DNA of 5,746 nt from Acidobacteriota bacterium (GCA_003225615.1 QIAS01000039.1:13542-19287); one strand, 5' to 3'; counted from the stretch's first letter, positions 1 through 5,746 are shown. Notes: generated by a model from the letters alone, not told the origin. A program made the numbers and translations.

Positions 1-2
1 GG

Positions 3-149
3 GATGCTGAACCGCGGCGGCTCGACCTTGAGTTCGACGTCACGAACGTCTCCAACAGCATTTACAAGATTGCTAAAGAGAGTGAAGAAATCCCTATCCA
101 GTACGCGCCGGCGCGGACCGTGGGTGGGAGTCTTAAGTTTCACTTCTAA
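3..149 (+). CDS. C-terminal end of a probable TonB-dependent outer-membrane receptor (5' truncated by window)
   Basis: The frame starting at base 3 is open from the window edge to a TAA at 147-149 and gives 48 residues. The sequence alternates polar and hydrophobic residues. It contains an FDVTNVSNSIYKI segment, then PARTVGGSLKFHF, ending in phenylalanine at the stop. This is the usual ending of TonB-dependent receptor barrels: a 'V/L-x-N-x-x-N/D' turn, a Y-x-x-P/A-x-R-T/S-V/F-x-G-S-L-x-F-x-F last strand, and a C-terminal aromatic residue recognised by the BAM machinery. The protein would sit in the outer membrane and import a ligand with energy from TonB. The ligand cannot be told from this fragment. 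The plug domain and most of the barrel lie outside the window. Another beta-barrel outer-membrane protein is the main alternative. Confidence 0.62.
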   Translation, partial: DAEPRRLDLEFDVTNVSNSIYKIAKESEEIPIQYAPARTVGGSLKFHF

Positions 150-167
150 CAACTACCCCCTAACGAT

Positions 168-249
168 TGTCATCCTGAGCGTAGCGAAGGATCTATGGAT
201 TGCTGCCGGCACAAAAATGCATGGATTCTTCGCTGCGCTCAGAATGACA
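168..249. repeat. Long imperfect palindrome (REP/MITE-like intergenic hairpin)
   Basis: The left arm, 168-197, begins TGTCATCCTGAGCG. The right arm, 220-249, ends CGCTCAGAATGACA. Reverse-complementing the right arm matches the left arm at 26 of 30 positions, and the arms flank a 22-base loop. In a + strand transcript three of the four differences become G-U pairs, leaving a single C-A mismatch. The loop contains an 8-base palindrome, TGCCGGCA (204-211). The element lies between the converging receptor gene (stop at 147-149) and gatB (stop at 277-279). No T-tract follows it on either strand, so it is not a textbook intrinsic terminator, although it could still stop or stabilise transcripts. 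The core resembles a dispersed intergenic repeat that I recall from acidobacterial and some other genomes. No transposase is present, and no target-site duplication is evident. Confidence 0.85.
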
Positions 250-276
250 GGGGTTTGGATGTGCTGAGGGGCGCGG

Positions 277-1752
277 CTACTCCAATTTCTTAGCCAACAA
301 CTCATTCACCAACTGCGGATTCGCCTGGCCTTTGGAAAGCTTCATCACCTGGCCCACAAAGAATCCGAGCACAGTCTTCTTTCCCGCCCGATACTGTTCC
401 ACTTGCTTGGGATTCGCGGCAATCACTTCGTCGATGATTTTCTGCAGGGTTGAAGTATCCCGCGACTGCTCCGGCCGTCCTTCCTCCTCATAAACGACAG
501 GGAAGTCCTTGCCGCGCTCAAACGCCACGTCGTAGAGCTCCTTCAGCATCTTGCCCGAGATCACTCCGGATTCGACCAGGTCAGCCGACATCGCCACACC
601 GTTCATCGAGATCGGCGATTGCTCGATCTCCAGTCCCTTAGCCTTCAGGCGCCCGGCAAGCTCGCTTTGCACCAGGTTAGCGACGCGCTTGGGATTTTTT
701 GCTGCCTTAGCAGCCGCTTCAAACTGATCTGCTAAGAATTTTGTCGCGGTGAGCACGATCGCATCCTTCTCGGTGATTCCGTACTCCGCCACAATCCGGC
801 GCCGCCGGGTCTCCGGTAACTCAGGCAGGCTCTCCCGAATTTTCGCTTGCCACTTTTCATCGATCGCAAGTGGCAGAAGATCAGGTTCCGGGAAATAACG
901 GTAATCGTGCGCCTGCTCTTTCGATCGCATGCCGTAAGTCTTGCCCTCATTCGCATCGTAGAGTCTAGTTTCCTGGCTGATCCTGCCGCCCGACTCGAGG
1001 ACGCCGATGTGACGGTCTATTTCGTATTCCAGCGCCTCCCGAATGAACCGGAACGAATTGACATTCTTAACCTCGCTTTTGGTGCCCAACTCCTTCTGGC
1101 CTCGCGGCCGCACGCTGATGTTGGCGTCGCAACGCAGGGAACCTTCCTCCATGTTTACGTCGCTCACGCCCGTATAAAGGACGATCTCCTTCAACCGCGT
1201 AAGATATTCGTAGGCCTCGTCAGGCGAAGACATTTCCGGCTCGCTGACAATTTCAATCAGAGGCACGCCGGTACGGTTCAGATCGATAGCCGTCTTCTCA
1301 GCCGCATCCGGAAAGCCTTCATGCAGGCTCTTGCCTGCATCTTCTTCCAGGTGCACTCGCGTAATGCCAATTTTCTTGATGCCGCCCTTGGTGGTTACTT
1401 CGATCCATCCGTGCTCAGCCAGCGGTTTGTCGTACTGAGAAATCTGATAGCCCTTCGGCAAGTCAGGATAGAAGTAGTTCTTGCGGGCGAAAATCGAAGT
1501 CTCCCGGATCTGGCAATTCAATGCCATCGCCGCTAATACAGCAAACTCTACGGCCTTTCGGTTCAACACCGGCAATACGCCTGGCATGCCCAGACACACC
1601 GGGCACACATTCGTATTGGGAGGATCCCCGAAGCGGGTCGAGCAAGAGCAGAAGATCTTCGATGCCGTCAGCAATTGGACGTGCACTTCCAACCCAATCA
1701 CGGGTTCATACTTGGCACGTGCCGCCACCGACGTCTCGGAACTTGTAACCAT
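277..1752 (-). CDS. gatB: Asp-tRNA(Asn)/Glu-tRNA(Gln) amidotransferase subunit B
   Basis: This is the tRNA-binding and kinase-like subunit of the GatCAB amidotransferase. In the cytoplasm it activates the side-chain carboxyl of misacylated Asp-tRNA(Asn) and/or Glu-tRNA(Gln) with ATP, and ammonia arrives from GatA. The 491 residues match the family's usual full length. Visible landmarks are GLEVHVQL (20-27), a zinc-type CxC...CxxC cluster (Cys35, Cys37, Cys50, Cys53), GVPLIEIVSEP (around 162-172), EEGSLRCDANISVRP (202-216), EVKNVNSF (227-234) and HDYRYFPEPDL (282-292). After these come a helical region and the YqeY-like tail, ending GQANPQLVNELL near the C-terminus. The ATG is the first start after an in-frame TAA at 1762-1764. 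No Shine-Dalgarno sequence precedes it, but TATAAT ends 8 bases before it. The partners gatA and gatC are not in the window. The upstream neighbour on the same strand ends 58 bases away, so cotranscription is possible. Nothing looks broken. Confidence 0.98.
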   Translation of the reverse strand: MVTSSETSVAARAKYEPVIGLEVHVQLLTASKIFCSCSTRFGDPPNTNVCPVCLGMPGVLPVLNRKAVEFAVLAAMALNCQIRETSIFARKNYFYPDLPKGYQISQYDKPLAEHGWIEVTTKGGIKKIGITRVHLEEDAGKSLHEGFPDAAEKTAIDLNRTGVPLIEIVSEPEMSSPDEAYEYLTRLKEIVLYTGVSDVNMEEGSLRCDANISVRPRGQKELGTKSEVKNVNSFRFIREALEYEIDRHIGVLESGGRISQETRLYDANEGKTYGMRSKEQAHDYRYFPEPDLLPLAIDEKWQAKIRESLPELPETRRRRIVAEYGITEKDAIVLTATKFLADQFEAAAKAAKNPKRVANLVQSELAGRLKAKGLEIEQSPISMNGVAMSADLVESGVISGKMLKELYDVAFERGKDFPVVYEEEGRPEQSRDTSTLQKIIDEVIAANPKQVEQYRAGKKTVLGFFVGQVMKLSKGQANPQLVNELLAKKLE

Positions 1753-1760
1753 ATGAGGAG

Positions 1761-1766
1761 ATTATA
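1761..1766 (-). promoter_or_regulatory. Candidate -10 box (TATAAT) for gatB
   Basis: A perfect TATAAT reads on the minus strand, followed by 8 bases and then the gatB ATG. A sigma-70 start site about 7 bases downstream would place transcription initiation at or next to the start codon. No good TTGACA-like -35 box lies 16-18 bases upstream, and the box has no TGn extension in register. The promoter is therefore inferred from the -10 box alone. Confidence 0.45.
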
Positions 1767-1810
1767 GCCATTGGGGCCAGGCATGGATCTTAACTGGGCA
1801 AGGAAGGGTC

Positions 1811-2491
1811 TTACTGCACCGTCGGCTTGCTGGCCGGCGCAATCAGATACTTCTCCAGCGGAATTTCAAAGTACATAAGCTCGCCCCCGCTTGCATCATG
1901 CATGCCGGACAGATAAAAGTTTGCGCCCGCCAGCGGAGTTGAAATTCCCGAAACGTCGAAAAACAGGAATCCTGATTGTGTGGTATGCGGTTCCACCGCC
2001 TTGGCGCCAAACTGCGCCGAATTAATCTCATCCAAGGCTTTCTTGCTGACCGCCCCCTTGACCTTCTTGCGGGGAAAGGGCAGCGGATACGGCGTGTCGC
2101 TGCGCGCCGGATGAGACAAGCGCCGATAAAGGTCGTCAGTGCTTGCCGGCGACAGTTTCGTGCGGTTGAGGGTGACCAGTTGCGCCTTCACGTCGTTCAA
2201 TGTAACCGGCTGGTCTCCATCATTCGTCACAATCAGGAAGATCGGCACAATATCTTGCTCGCGGTAGTTAACCGAAAAAATCTGCGCTTTGTCAGCCATG
2301 TCATAGGGGTCGATAGCGACCGTGACTTTCTCTTTAGGATGCTCGTCATGCGCGGGATACGTCTTGGCCGCGTTTGCCACCGGCTTTACAAACTCCTTCG
2401 CTGCCAGGGACACGACGCTGAGCATCGCCAGGGTACAGAAAAACATTGCAAATTGGCGTAGAGGAATTCCGACCGGCAAACAGAATTTCAT
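1811..2491 (-). CDS. Exported protein of unknown function, 226 aa
   Basis: I do not recognise a family. The N-terminus looks like a Sec signal peptide: Lys2 and Arg13, then a hydrophobic stretch from about Phe14 to Leu29, with a likely signal peptidase I site near SLA-AKEF (after Ala30 or Ala31). There is no lipobox cysteine in the right place. The mature part is a soluble domain of roughly 195 residues with beta-rich segments, such as EKVTVAIDPYD (around 54-64), then IVPIFLIVTNDGDQPVTLNDVKAQLV, and later SGFLFFDVSG. The phrase 'F-L-I-V-T-N-D-G-D-Q-P-V-T-L' is typical of immunoglobulin-like or DUF-type beta sandwiches that describe extracytoplasmic folds. A proline- and lysine-rich linker (PYPLPFPRKKVKG) lies in the middle. 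It is encoded upstream of gatB on the same strand and divergently from waaA. The ATG was chosen because it gives a complete signal peptide. Met16 would leave a short hydrophobic signal without a positive n-region and has no ribosome site either. Confidence 0.8.
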   Translation of the reverse strand: MKFCLPVGIPLRQFAMFFCTLAMLSVVSLAAKEFVKPVANAAKTYPAHDEHPKEKVTVAIDPYDMADKAQIFSVNYREQDIVPIFLIVTNDGDQPVTLNDVKAQLVTLNRTKLSPASTDDLYRRLSHPARSDTPYPLPFPRKKVKGAVSKKALDEINSAQFGAKAVEPHTTQSGFLFFDVSGISTPLAGANFYLSGMHDASGGELMYFEIPLEKYLIAPASKPTVQ

Positions 2492-2501
2492 AGGCTGATC
2501 A

Positions 2502-2507
2502 ATTATA
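2502..2507 (-). promoter_or_regulatory. Candidate -10 box (TATAAT) for the 226-aa exported protein
   Basis: A perfect TATAAT on the minus strand ends 10 bases before the ATG at 2491. No Shine-Dalgarno sequence lies between them. A start site 7 bases downstream would leave a leader of only a few nucleotides. The expected -35 position (about 2525-2530) is GC-rich and does not resemble TTGACA, so support rests on the hexamer, its placement and its repetition at other genes here. Confidence 0.42.
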
Positions 2508-2526
2508 GGATGCAGGCTGCTGCCGC

Positions 2527-2539
2527 GGTGGTGCCCACC
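2527..2539. promoter_or_regulatory. Short inverted repeat GGTGG-TGC-CCACC in the divergent promoter region
   Basis: Perfect 5-base arms surround a 3-base centre, lying between the two divergent candidate -10 boxes and over the expected -35 region of the minus-strand gene. It could be a small operator half-site pair. At this size chance is a realistic explanation, and no regulator is identified. Confidence 0.2.
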
Positions 2540-2566
2540 TAAGAGGCGATTACGACGCAGGCGGTT

Positions 2567-2572
2567 TAGAAT
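2567..2572 (+). promoter_or_regulatory. Candidate -10 box (TAGAAT) for waaA-lpxK
   Basis: TAGAAT matches the sigma-70 -10 consensus at 5 of 6 positions and ends 12 bases before the waaA ATG. The bases between are pyrimidine-rich (GTCCCTTCCTTC) and contain no ribosome-binding site. No clear -35 box is visible 16-18 bases upstream. The leader would be about five nucleotides if the start site is at the usual distance. Confidence 0.38.
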
Positions 2573-2584
2573 GTCCCTTCCTTC

Positions 2585-3868
2585 ATGTACTTGCTTTATA
2601 GCGCACTACTAACGCTGTGGCTTGTGGTGACACTGCCCTATTGGTTTCTGCAGATGGGACGCCACGGCAAATACCGCGCCGGCCTGGCAGAACGCCTTGG
2701 AAAAGTTCCGAAGCGCCTGGACCTATCCTCATCGAAACCTGTGATTTGGATTCATGCGGTCTCAGTGGGCGAGGTGCTCGCGGTCAGCGGAGTGGCTGCC
2801 AAGTTGGGGCACCGCTTTCCGGATTATCGAGTGCTGGTCTCGACCACAACCGATACCGGCCAGAAGCTCGCTCGCAAGCGTTTTGGGGAGGAAAACGTTT
2901 TCTATTTTCCGGTGGATTTCGCTTTTGCCATTCGGCCTTACCTGCGAGCGTTGCGCCCGCGTCTGGTAGTGATCGCCGAAACCGAGTTCTGGCCTAATTT
3001 TCTACGCCTCGTCGCGCAGAGTGGTGCGCGGATCGCAGTGGTGAACGCCCGTATTTCTGATCGATCTTTCCACGGCTACCGCAGATTCCGGAGTTGGCTA
3101 ACCAAGATCCTGAAGTCGGCTGCCGTTTTCCTCGCCCAGACTGAAGAGGACCGCCGGCGACTGGCCGAGATCGGCGCGCCAGCAGACCGCATTGAAATAA
3201 CGGGAAATCTTAAGTTCGACGTCTCGCCGCCTGAGCCGCCGCCGATTGTCGCGAGCCTGCGCTCCTCCTTCGAACACGCGGGGGCCAGCCCGATCCTGGT
3301 TTGTGGCAGCACAGTAGAAGACGAGGAACCCCTCCTGCTGCGTGCTTTCGAGAACGTTCTGGCCAGTCACCCACGCGCGGTTATGATCCTTGCGCCTCGG
3401 CACCCGGAACGTTTTCTCCAAGTCGCGGCGCTCCTGGAAAAACTCGGCATGCGTTTCTGGAGGCGCTCGCTCTGGAACGGACAACCCCTGGCCGGCGGCG
3501 TCTTTCTGCTGGACTCGATCGGGGAGCTCGCGGCGCTTTACTCGCTGGCAACGCTGGCATTCGTAGGCGGAAGCCTGGTGCCACAAGGCGGGCACAACAT
3601 CATCGAGCCGGCCCAGTACGGCGTTCCGATTATCGTGGGCACGCACACGGAAAACTTCCGAGATATAGTAGGCCTCTTCCAGCGCCGGAACGCGGTCAGA
3701 ATCGTCGGGCCTGCGGAGCTCCCCTTGGCCTTCATGGAGCTAATATCCAATGAAGCTGAGCGGACTGCTCTCGGGCGACGCGGCGCCGAGACGTTGCGAG
3801 ACCAGGCCGGAGCAACCGGGAGAACAGTCGCCGCCCTGGAGAAGCTGCTCTCTTCCCCAGCAAAATGA
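2585..3868 (+). CDS. waaA: 3-deoxy-D-manno-octulosonic acid (Kdo) transferase
   Basis: A GT30-family glycosyltransferase (also called KdtA) that transfers Kdo from CMP-Kdo to the lipid A precursor at the inner face of the cytoplasmic membrane. The 427 residues are full length for the family. Residues 1-23 form one hydrophobic N-terminal anchor. RxGLAERLG follows at 31-39, then WIHAVSVGE (55-63) with the family's essential glutamate at Glu63. AETEFWPN is at 131-138, NARISDRS at 154-161 and GNLKFD at 207-212. A GST-(V)-EDEE stretch, APRHPERF and GGSLVPQGGHNIIEPA (328-343) form the nucleotide-sugar side. The ATG is the first start after an in-frame TAG at 2567-2569, and there is no Shine-Dalgarno sequence. 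The stop TGA overlaps the lpxK ATG. Whether the enzyme adds one, two or more Kdo residues cannot be read from sequence. Identification is secure. Confidence 0.97.
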   Translation: MYLLYSALLTLWLVVTLPYWFLQMGRHGKYRAGLAERLGKVPKRLDLSSSKPVIWIHAVSVGEVLAVSGVAAKLGHRFPDYRVLVSTTTDTGQKLARKRFGEENVFYFPVDFAFAIRPYLRALRPRLVVIAETEFWPNFLRLVAQSGARIAVVNARISDRSFHGYRRFRSWLTKILKSAAVFLAQTEEDRRRLAEIGAPADRIEITGNLKFDVSPPEPPPIVASLRSSFEHAGASPILVCGSTVEDEEPLLLRAFENVLASHPRAVMILAPRHPERFLQVAALLEKLGMRFWRRSLWNGQPLAGGVFLLDSIGELAALYSLATLAFVGGSLVPQGGHNIIEPAQYGVPIIVGTHTENFRDIVGLFQRRNAVRIVGPAELPLAFMELISNEAERTALGRRGAETLRDQAGATGRTVAALEKLLSSPAK

Positions 3869-4809
3869 ATTTATTGAGCCGGATTTACGGCGCCGGAGTG
3901 GGGGCACGCAACGCCCTCTACGATCGCGGTATTCTTCCCTCCCGCGCCCTGCAAGGCCCGGTGATCAGCGTCGGAAACCTGTCTGTAGGGGGATCGGGCA
4001 AGACGCCTTTTGTCATTCTTCTGGGAGGGCTGCTTGCCTCACGCGGCATCAAGTTTGACGTGATTTCTCGCGGCTACGGCCGCCAGACGAGCGGCGTGGC
4101 ATTGGTTGACCCCGGCGGCTCCGCGCGCAGCTTTGGAGATGAGCCGCTCCTGATAGCCCGCCGCCTTGGCACGCCCGTAATCGTTGGCGAGGATCGTTAT
4201 CAGGCGGGCATTTTCGCCGAGGCGAAATTCGGCCCTCAATTTCATATTCTGGACGATGGTTTTCAGCACCGTTCCCTGGCACGCGATTTCAACATTCTCC
4301 TGCTTACCCCGGACGATGCCCGTGACCGCTTACTCCCCGCCGGGCGCCTCCGCGAGCCTCTGAGCTCGATACACCGTGCCGACGCCGTCGTCCTCACCAG
4401 CGGCGCTTCCCCAGACGCCGTCCCTCTCGGGGGGAGACTTGTCTGGCGGGTACGACGCGGCATTCTTCCGAAAGACGTACCCGCCCAGCCGTTAGCCTTC
4501 TGCGGCATCGCCCGTCCAAAGAGTTTCTTTCTCCAGCTTCGCGCGGCCGGAATTGAGCCGATTGCCGAGGCGGTTTATCGTGACCACCATACCTACACCG
4601 AAAAAGATATCCGCGAGTTGCTGCAGGCTCGGGAACAAAGCGAGGCGGGCGGTTTCGTCACCACTGAGAAAGATGCCATCAACCTGGGCGGCTATTTCGC
4701 CGCGCTGGAACCGATCGCCGTGGTCCCCGTCAACATGGAACTGGCCGACGCACCTAATGCTGTAGATACCATGTTGCGGCACATTGAGGAACACAGGGAT
4801 AAAGCGTGA
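3865..4809 (+). CDS. lpxK: Tetraacyldisaccharide 4'-kinase (lipid A 4'-kinase)
   Basis: A membrane-associated P-loop kinase that uses ATP to phosphorylate the 4'-position of the tetraacyl disaccharide-1-phosphate, giving lipid IVA, the acceptor for WaaA. The 314 residues match typical LpxK length. GNLSVGGSGKTP (37-48) carries the Walker A loop with Lys46. SRGYGR is at 68-73, GDEP at 91-94, DDGFQHR (130-136) provides the Walker B region, and DHH is at 240-242, followed by TTEKD (266-270). From memory, the catalytic Asp and His fall in the GDEP and DHH segments. The N-terminal stretch before the P-loop is mildly amphipathic, as expected for membrane association. The start codon overlaps the waaA stop as ATGA, and no ribosome site is visible, so translation is probably coupled to waaA. 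The next gene begins 80 bases downstream. Confidence 0.97.
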   Translation: MNLLSRIYGAGVGARNALYDRGILPSRALQGPVISVGNLSVGGSGKTPFVILLGGLLASRGIKFDVISRGYGRQTSGVALVDPGGSARSFGDEPLLIARRLGTPVIVGEDRYQAGIFAEAKFGPQFHILDDGFQHRSLARDFNILLLTPDDARDRLLPAGRLREPLSSIHRADAVVLTSGASPDAVPLGGRLVWRVRRGILPKDVPAQPLAFCGIARPKSFFLQLRAAGIEPIAEAVYRDHHTYTEKDIRELLQAREQSEAGGFVTTEKDAINLGGYFAALEPIAVVPVNMELADAPNAVDTMLRHIEEHRDKA

Positions 4810-4875
4810 AAAATTCGTGTGGGATATCATTTGAAGGCGCAGGGTTGTGCTACGAGCGTGTCGCCGTGCTTCGCA

Positions 4876-4881
4876 TAAAAT
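4876..4881 (+). promoter_or_regulatory. Candidate -10 box (TAAAAT) for the HldE-type kinase gene
   Basis: TAAAAT (5 of 6 to consensus) ends 8 bases before the ATG at 4890, inside the 80-base gap after lpxK. The -35 region has no convincing match. It may be an internal promoter that lets the kinase gene be expressed apart from waaA-lpxK. AT-rich chance sequence is the alternative. Confidence 0.3.
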
Positions 4882-4887
4882 AAGGTG
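4882..4887 (+). promoter_or_regulatory. Weak ribosome-binding site (AAGGTG) before the HldE-type kinase gene
   Basis: AAGGTG lies two bases from the ATG at 4890. The AGGTG part can pair with the CACCU of the 16S rRNA 3' end. It is the only Shine-Dalgarno-like sequence before any start in this window, although it sits close to the start codon. An in-frame TAA at 4881-4883 just upstream fixes 4890 as the first possible ATG. Confidence 0.4.
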
Positions 4888-4889
4888 CA

Positions 4890-5746
4890 ATGACTAAACC
4901 TCACGACACCGGCCGCCTGAAGAAAATCGTCGAAGCTTTTCCAAAAGCGACTGTGACGGTGCTCGGCGATATGGTCGCCGACGAATTCGTGTATGGCGAA
5001 ATTTCGAGGGTTTCTCGGGAAGCGCCGGTTTTGATTCTCAAACACCGCAATCGCAGCGTGGCTCCGGGAGGCGGCGCGAACGCGATTTATAATCTTGCAG
5101 ATTTGGGTGTAAACGTCCTTCCAGTTGGCGTGGTTGGTGATGACGAACCCGGAAGGCTTCTGATTAAGGCTTTCCGAAGCGGGGTGCTCAGGGACAAGAG
5201 CTTCACGACAGTGACCAAAACTCGCATTCTTGCGGGCATGACGCACACGGCGCGCCAGCAGGTGGTGCGGGTGGATCGCGAGCCGGAGGCAGAACCCAGC
5301 ACCCATTTAACCCGCGAGCTGGTCTTCGCCGCCCGTGAATATGCTCGCGCCTCCGATGCCCTGCTCGTATCAGACTATGGCTATGGTTCGGCGACGCCTG
5401 CGATTTTGAATAGGGTTCGCGAAAAAGGCGGGCTGAACGGTGTCCCCGTGTTCCTCGACTCACGCCATCGTGTGCTGGAATTTTCCGGCATCAGTGCAGC
5501 TACGCCCAATGAACCCGAAATTGAAGAGATTCTGGGAATACGTATCGGTCAGGATTGGGCAAAGCTGAAATCTGCGGGCGAACAGGTCATGTCGCGCATG
5601 AAGCTTCAGTCCCTAATCGTGACCCGGGGGCGGGATGGGATGGTGGCGTTCTCGCGGCGTCACAAGCCCGTCGACATCCCCATTTACGGGTCAGATGAAG
5701 TGGCGGATGTTACGGGCGCCGGCGACACCGTGATTGCCACTTTCAC
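4890..5746 (+). CDS. hldE: D-glycero-beta-D-manno-heptose-7-phosphate kinase domain (HldE/HldA/RfaE type), 3' truncated
   Basis: A PfkB/ribokinase-fold sugar kinase that phosphorylates D-glycero-D-manno-heptose 7-phosphate at C1, a cytoplasmic step toward ADP-heptose for the LPS inner core. The 285 residues in the window start with a short helix, then VLGDMVADEFVYGEISRVSREAP (24-46), the hallmark N-terminal motif of the RfaE branch. A glycine-rich substrate loop APGGGANAIYNL (58-69) follows. The VGDDEPG turn is near 82-88, and the lid-like strand ends in QQVVRVDREPE. SDYGYG and TPNEPEIEE follow. The last residues are DVTGAGDTVIATF (273-285) with the catalytic Asp279 of the GAGD anion-hole motif. 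No stop occurs before the window edge. Whether a C-terminal cytidylyltransferase-like HldC domain is fused (bifunctional HldE) or absent (HldA) lies outside the window, so the gene symbol is provisional. Its place after waaA-lpxK supports an LPS role. Confidence 0.88.
   Translation, partial: MTKPHDTGRLKKIVEAFPKATVTVLGDMVADEFVYGEISRVSREAPVLILKHRNRSVAPGGGANAIYNLADLGVNVLPVGVVGDDEPGRLLIKAFRSGVLRDKSFTTVTKTRILAGMTHTARQQVVRVDREPEAEPSTHLTRELVFAAREYARASDALLVSDYGYGSATPAILNRVREKGGLNGVPVFLDSRHRVLEFSGISAATPNEPEIEEILGIRIGQDWAKLKSAGEQVMSRMKLQSLIVTRGRDGMVAFSRRHKPVDIPIYGSDEVADVTGAGDTVIATF

Noticed and set aside
168..249. Intrinsic (Rho-independent) terminator
   Set aside because: The hairpin is far longer than usual and no T-tract follows it on either strand, so I list it as a repeat, not as a terminator.
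168..249. CRISPR repeat
   Set aside because: There is only one inverted pair of arms, with no regularly spaced direct repeats or spacers.
4..267. Open frame of 87 codons (+) across the receptor tail and the palindrome
   Set aside because: It overlaps the better-supported receptor frame and reads through the inverted repeat. Its composition is Ser/Thr/Arg-rich, with no recognisable domain.
847..1536. 229-codon open frame (+) antisense to gatB
   Set aside because: It lies wholly inside a strongly conserved gatB on the other strand. It has no family motif, and long antisense frames are common in GC-rich genes.
3098..3646. 182-codon open frame (-) antisense to waaA
   Set aside because: It is a shadow of waaA, rich in Arg, Gln and Glu, with no domain pattern.
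4810..4889. Small RNA, riboswitch or terminator in the gap after lpxK
   Set aside because: I found no stable stem, T-tract or recognisable riboswitch core in these 80 bases.
4827..5306. 159-codon open frame (-) antisense to the heptose kinase
   Set aside because: It overlaps the RfaE-type kinase, whose motifs run continuously through the same bases on the + strand.

Overview
This is a chromosomal window from a Gram-negative (diderm), moderately GC-rich bacterium. The direct evidence for an outer membrane is two lipid A/Kdo enzymes, a heptose-phosphate kinase of the LPS core pathway, and the tail of a probable TonB-dependent receptor. The presence of GatB implies that Asn-tRNA and/or Gln-tRNA is made by transamidation. 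The long palindrome built on TGTCATYCTGAGCG...GCGAAGRATC resembles an intergenic repeat I associate with Acidobacteriota. Together with the gene styles, this suggests an acidobacterium (Terriglobia/Koribacter-like). That assignment is inference, not proof.

Layout. Bases 1-149 (+) are the last 48 codons of a probable outer-membrane beta-barrel receptor. Bases 150-276 are the intergenic stretch where this gene and gatB converge, and are mostly filled by a 30+30 bp inverted repeat (168-249). Bases 277-1752 (-) are gatB. Bases 1811-2491 (-) encode a 226-residue exported protein of unknown function. Bases 2492-2584 are a divergent promoter region. Bases 2585-3868 (+) are waaA (kdtA) and 3865-4809 (+) are lpxK, which overlap by four bases (ATGA). 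Bases 4890-5746 (+) are the first 285 codons of an RfaE/HldE-type sugar kinase, cut by the window edge just after its GAGD active-site motif.

How the genes fit together. LpxK phosphorylates the lipid A disaccharide at the 4'-position, WaaA adds Kdo to the product, and the HldE-type kinase feeds ADP-heptose synthesis for the inner core. The + strand genes therefore form a compact LPS inner-core/lipid A cluster. The - strand pair (exported unknown, then gatB) is divergent from it and has no obvious functional link.

The most interesting recurring signal is at the start codons. All four genes that do not overlap an upstream neighbour have a TANAAT hexamer (TATAAT, TATAAT, TAGAAT, TAAAAT) ending only 8-12 bases before the ATG, and three of the four lack any Shine-Dalgarno sequence. 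This would fit leaderless or nearly leaderless mRNAs. I did not find a convincing new multi-gene system: the genes are mostly housekeeping, and the less explained parts are the palindrome, the start-site pattern and the 226-residue exported protein.
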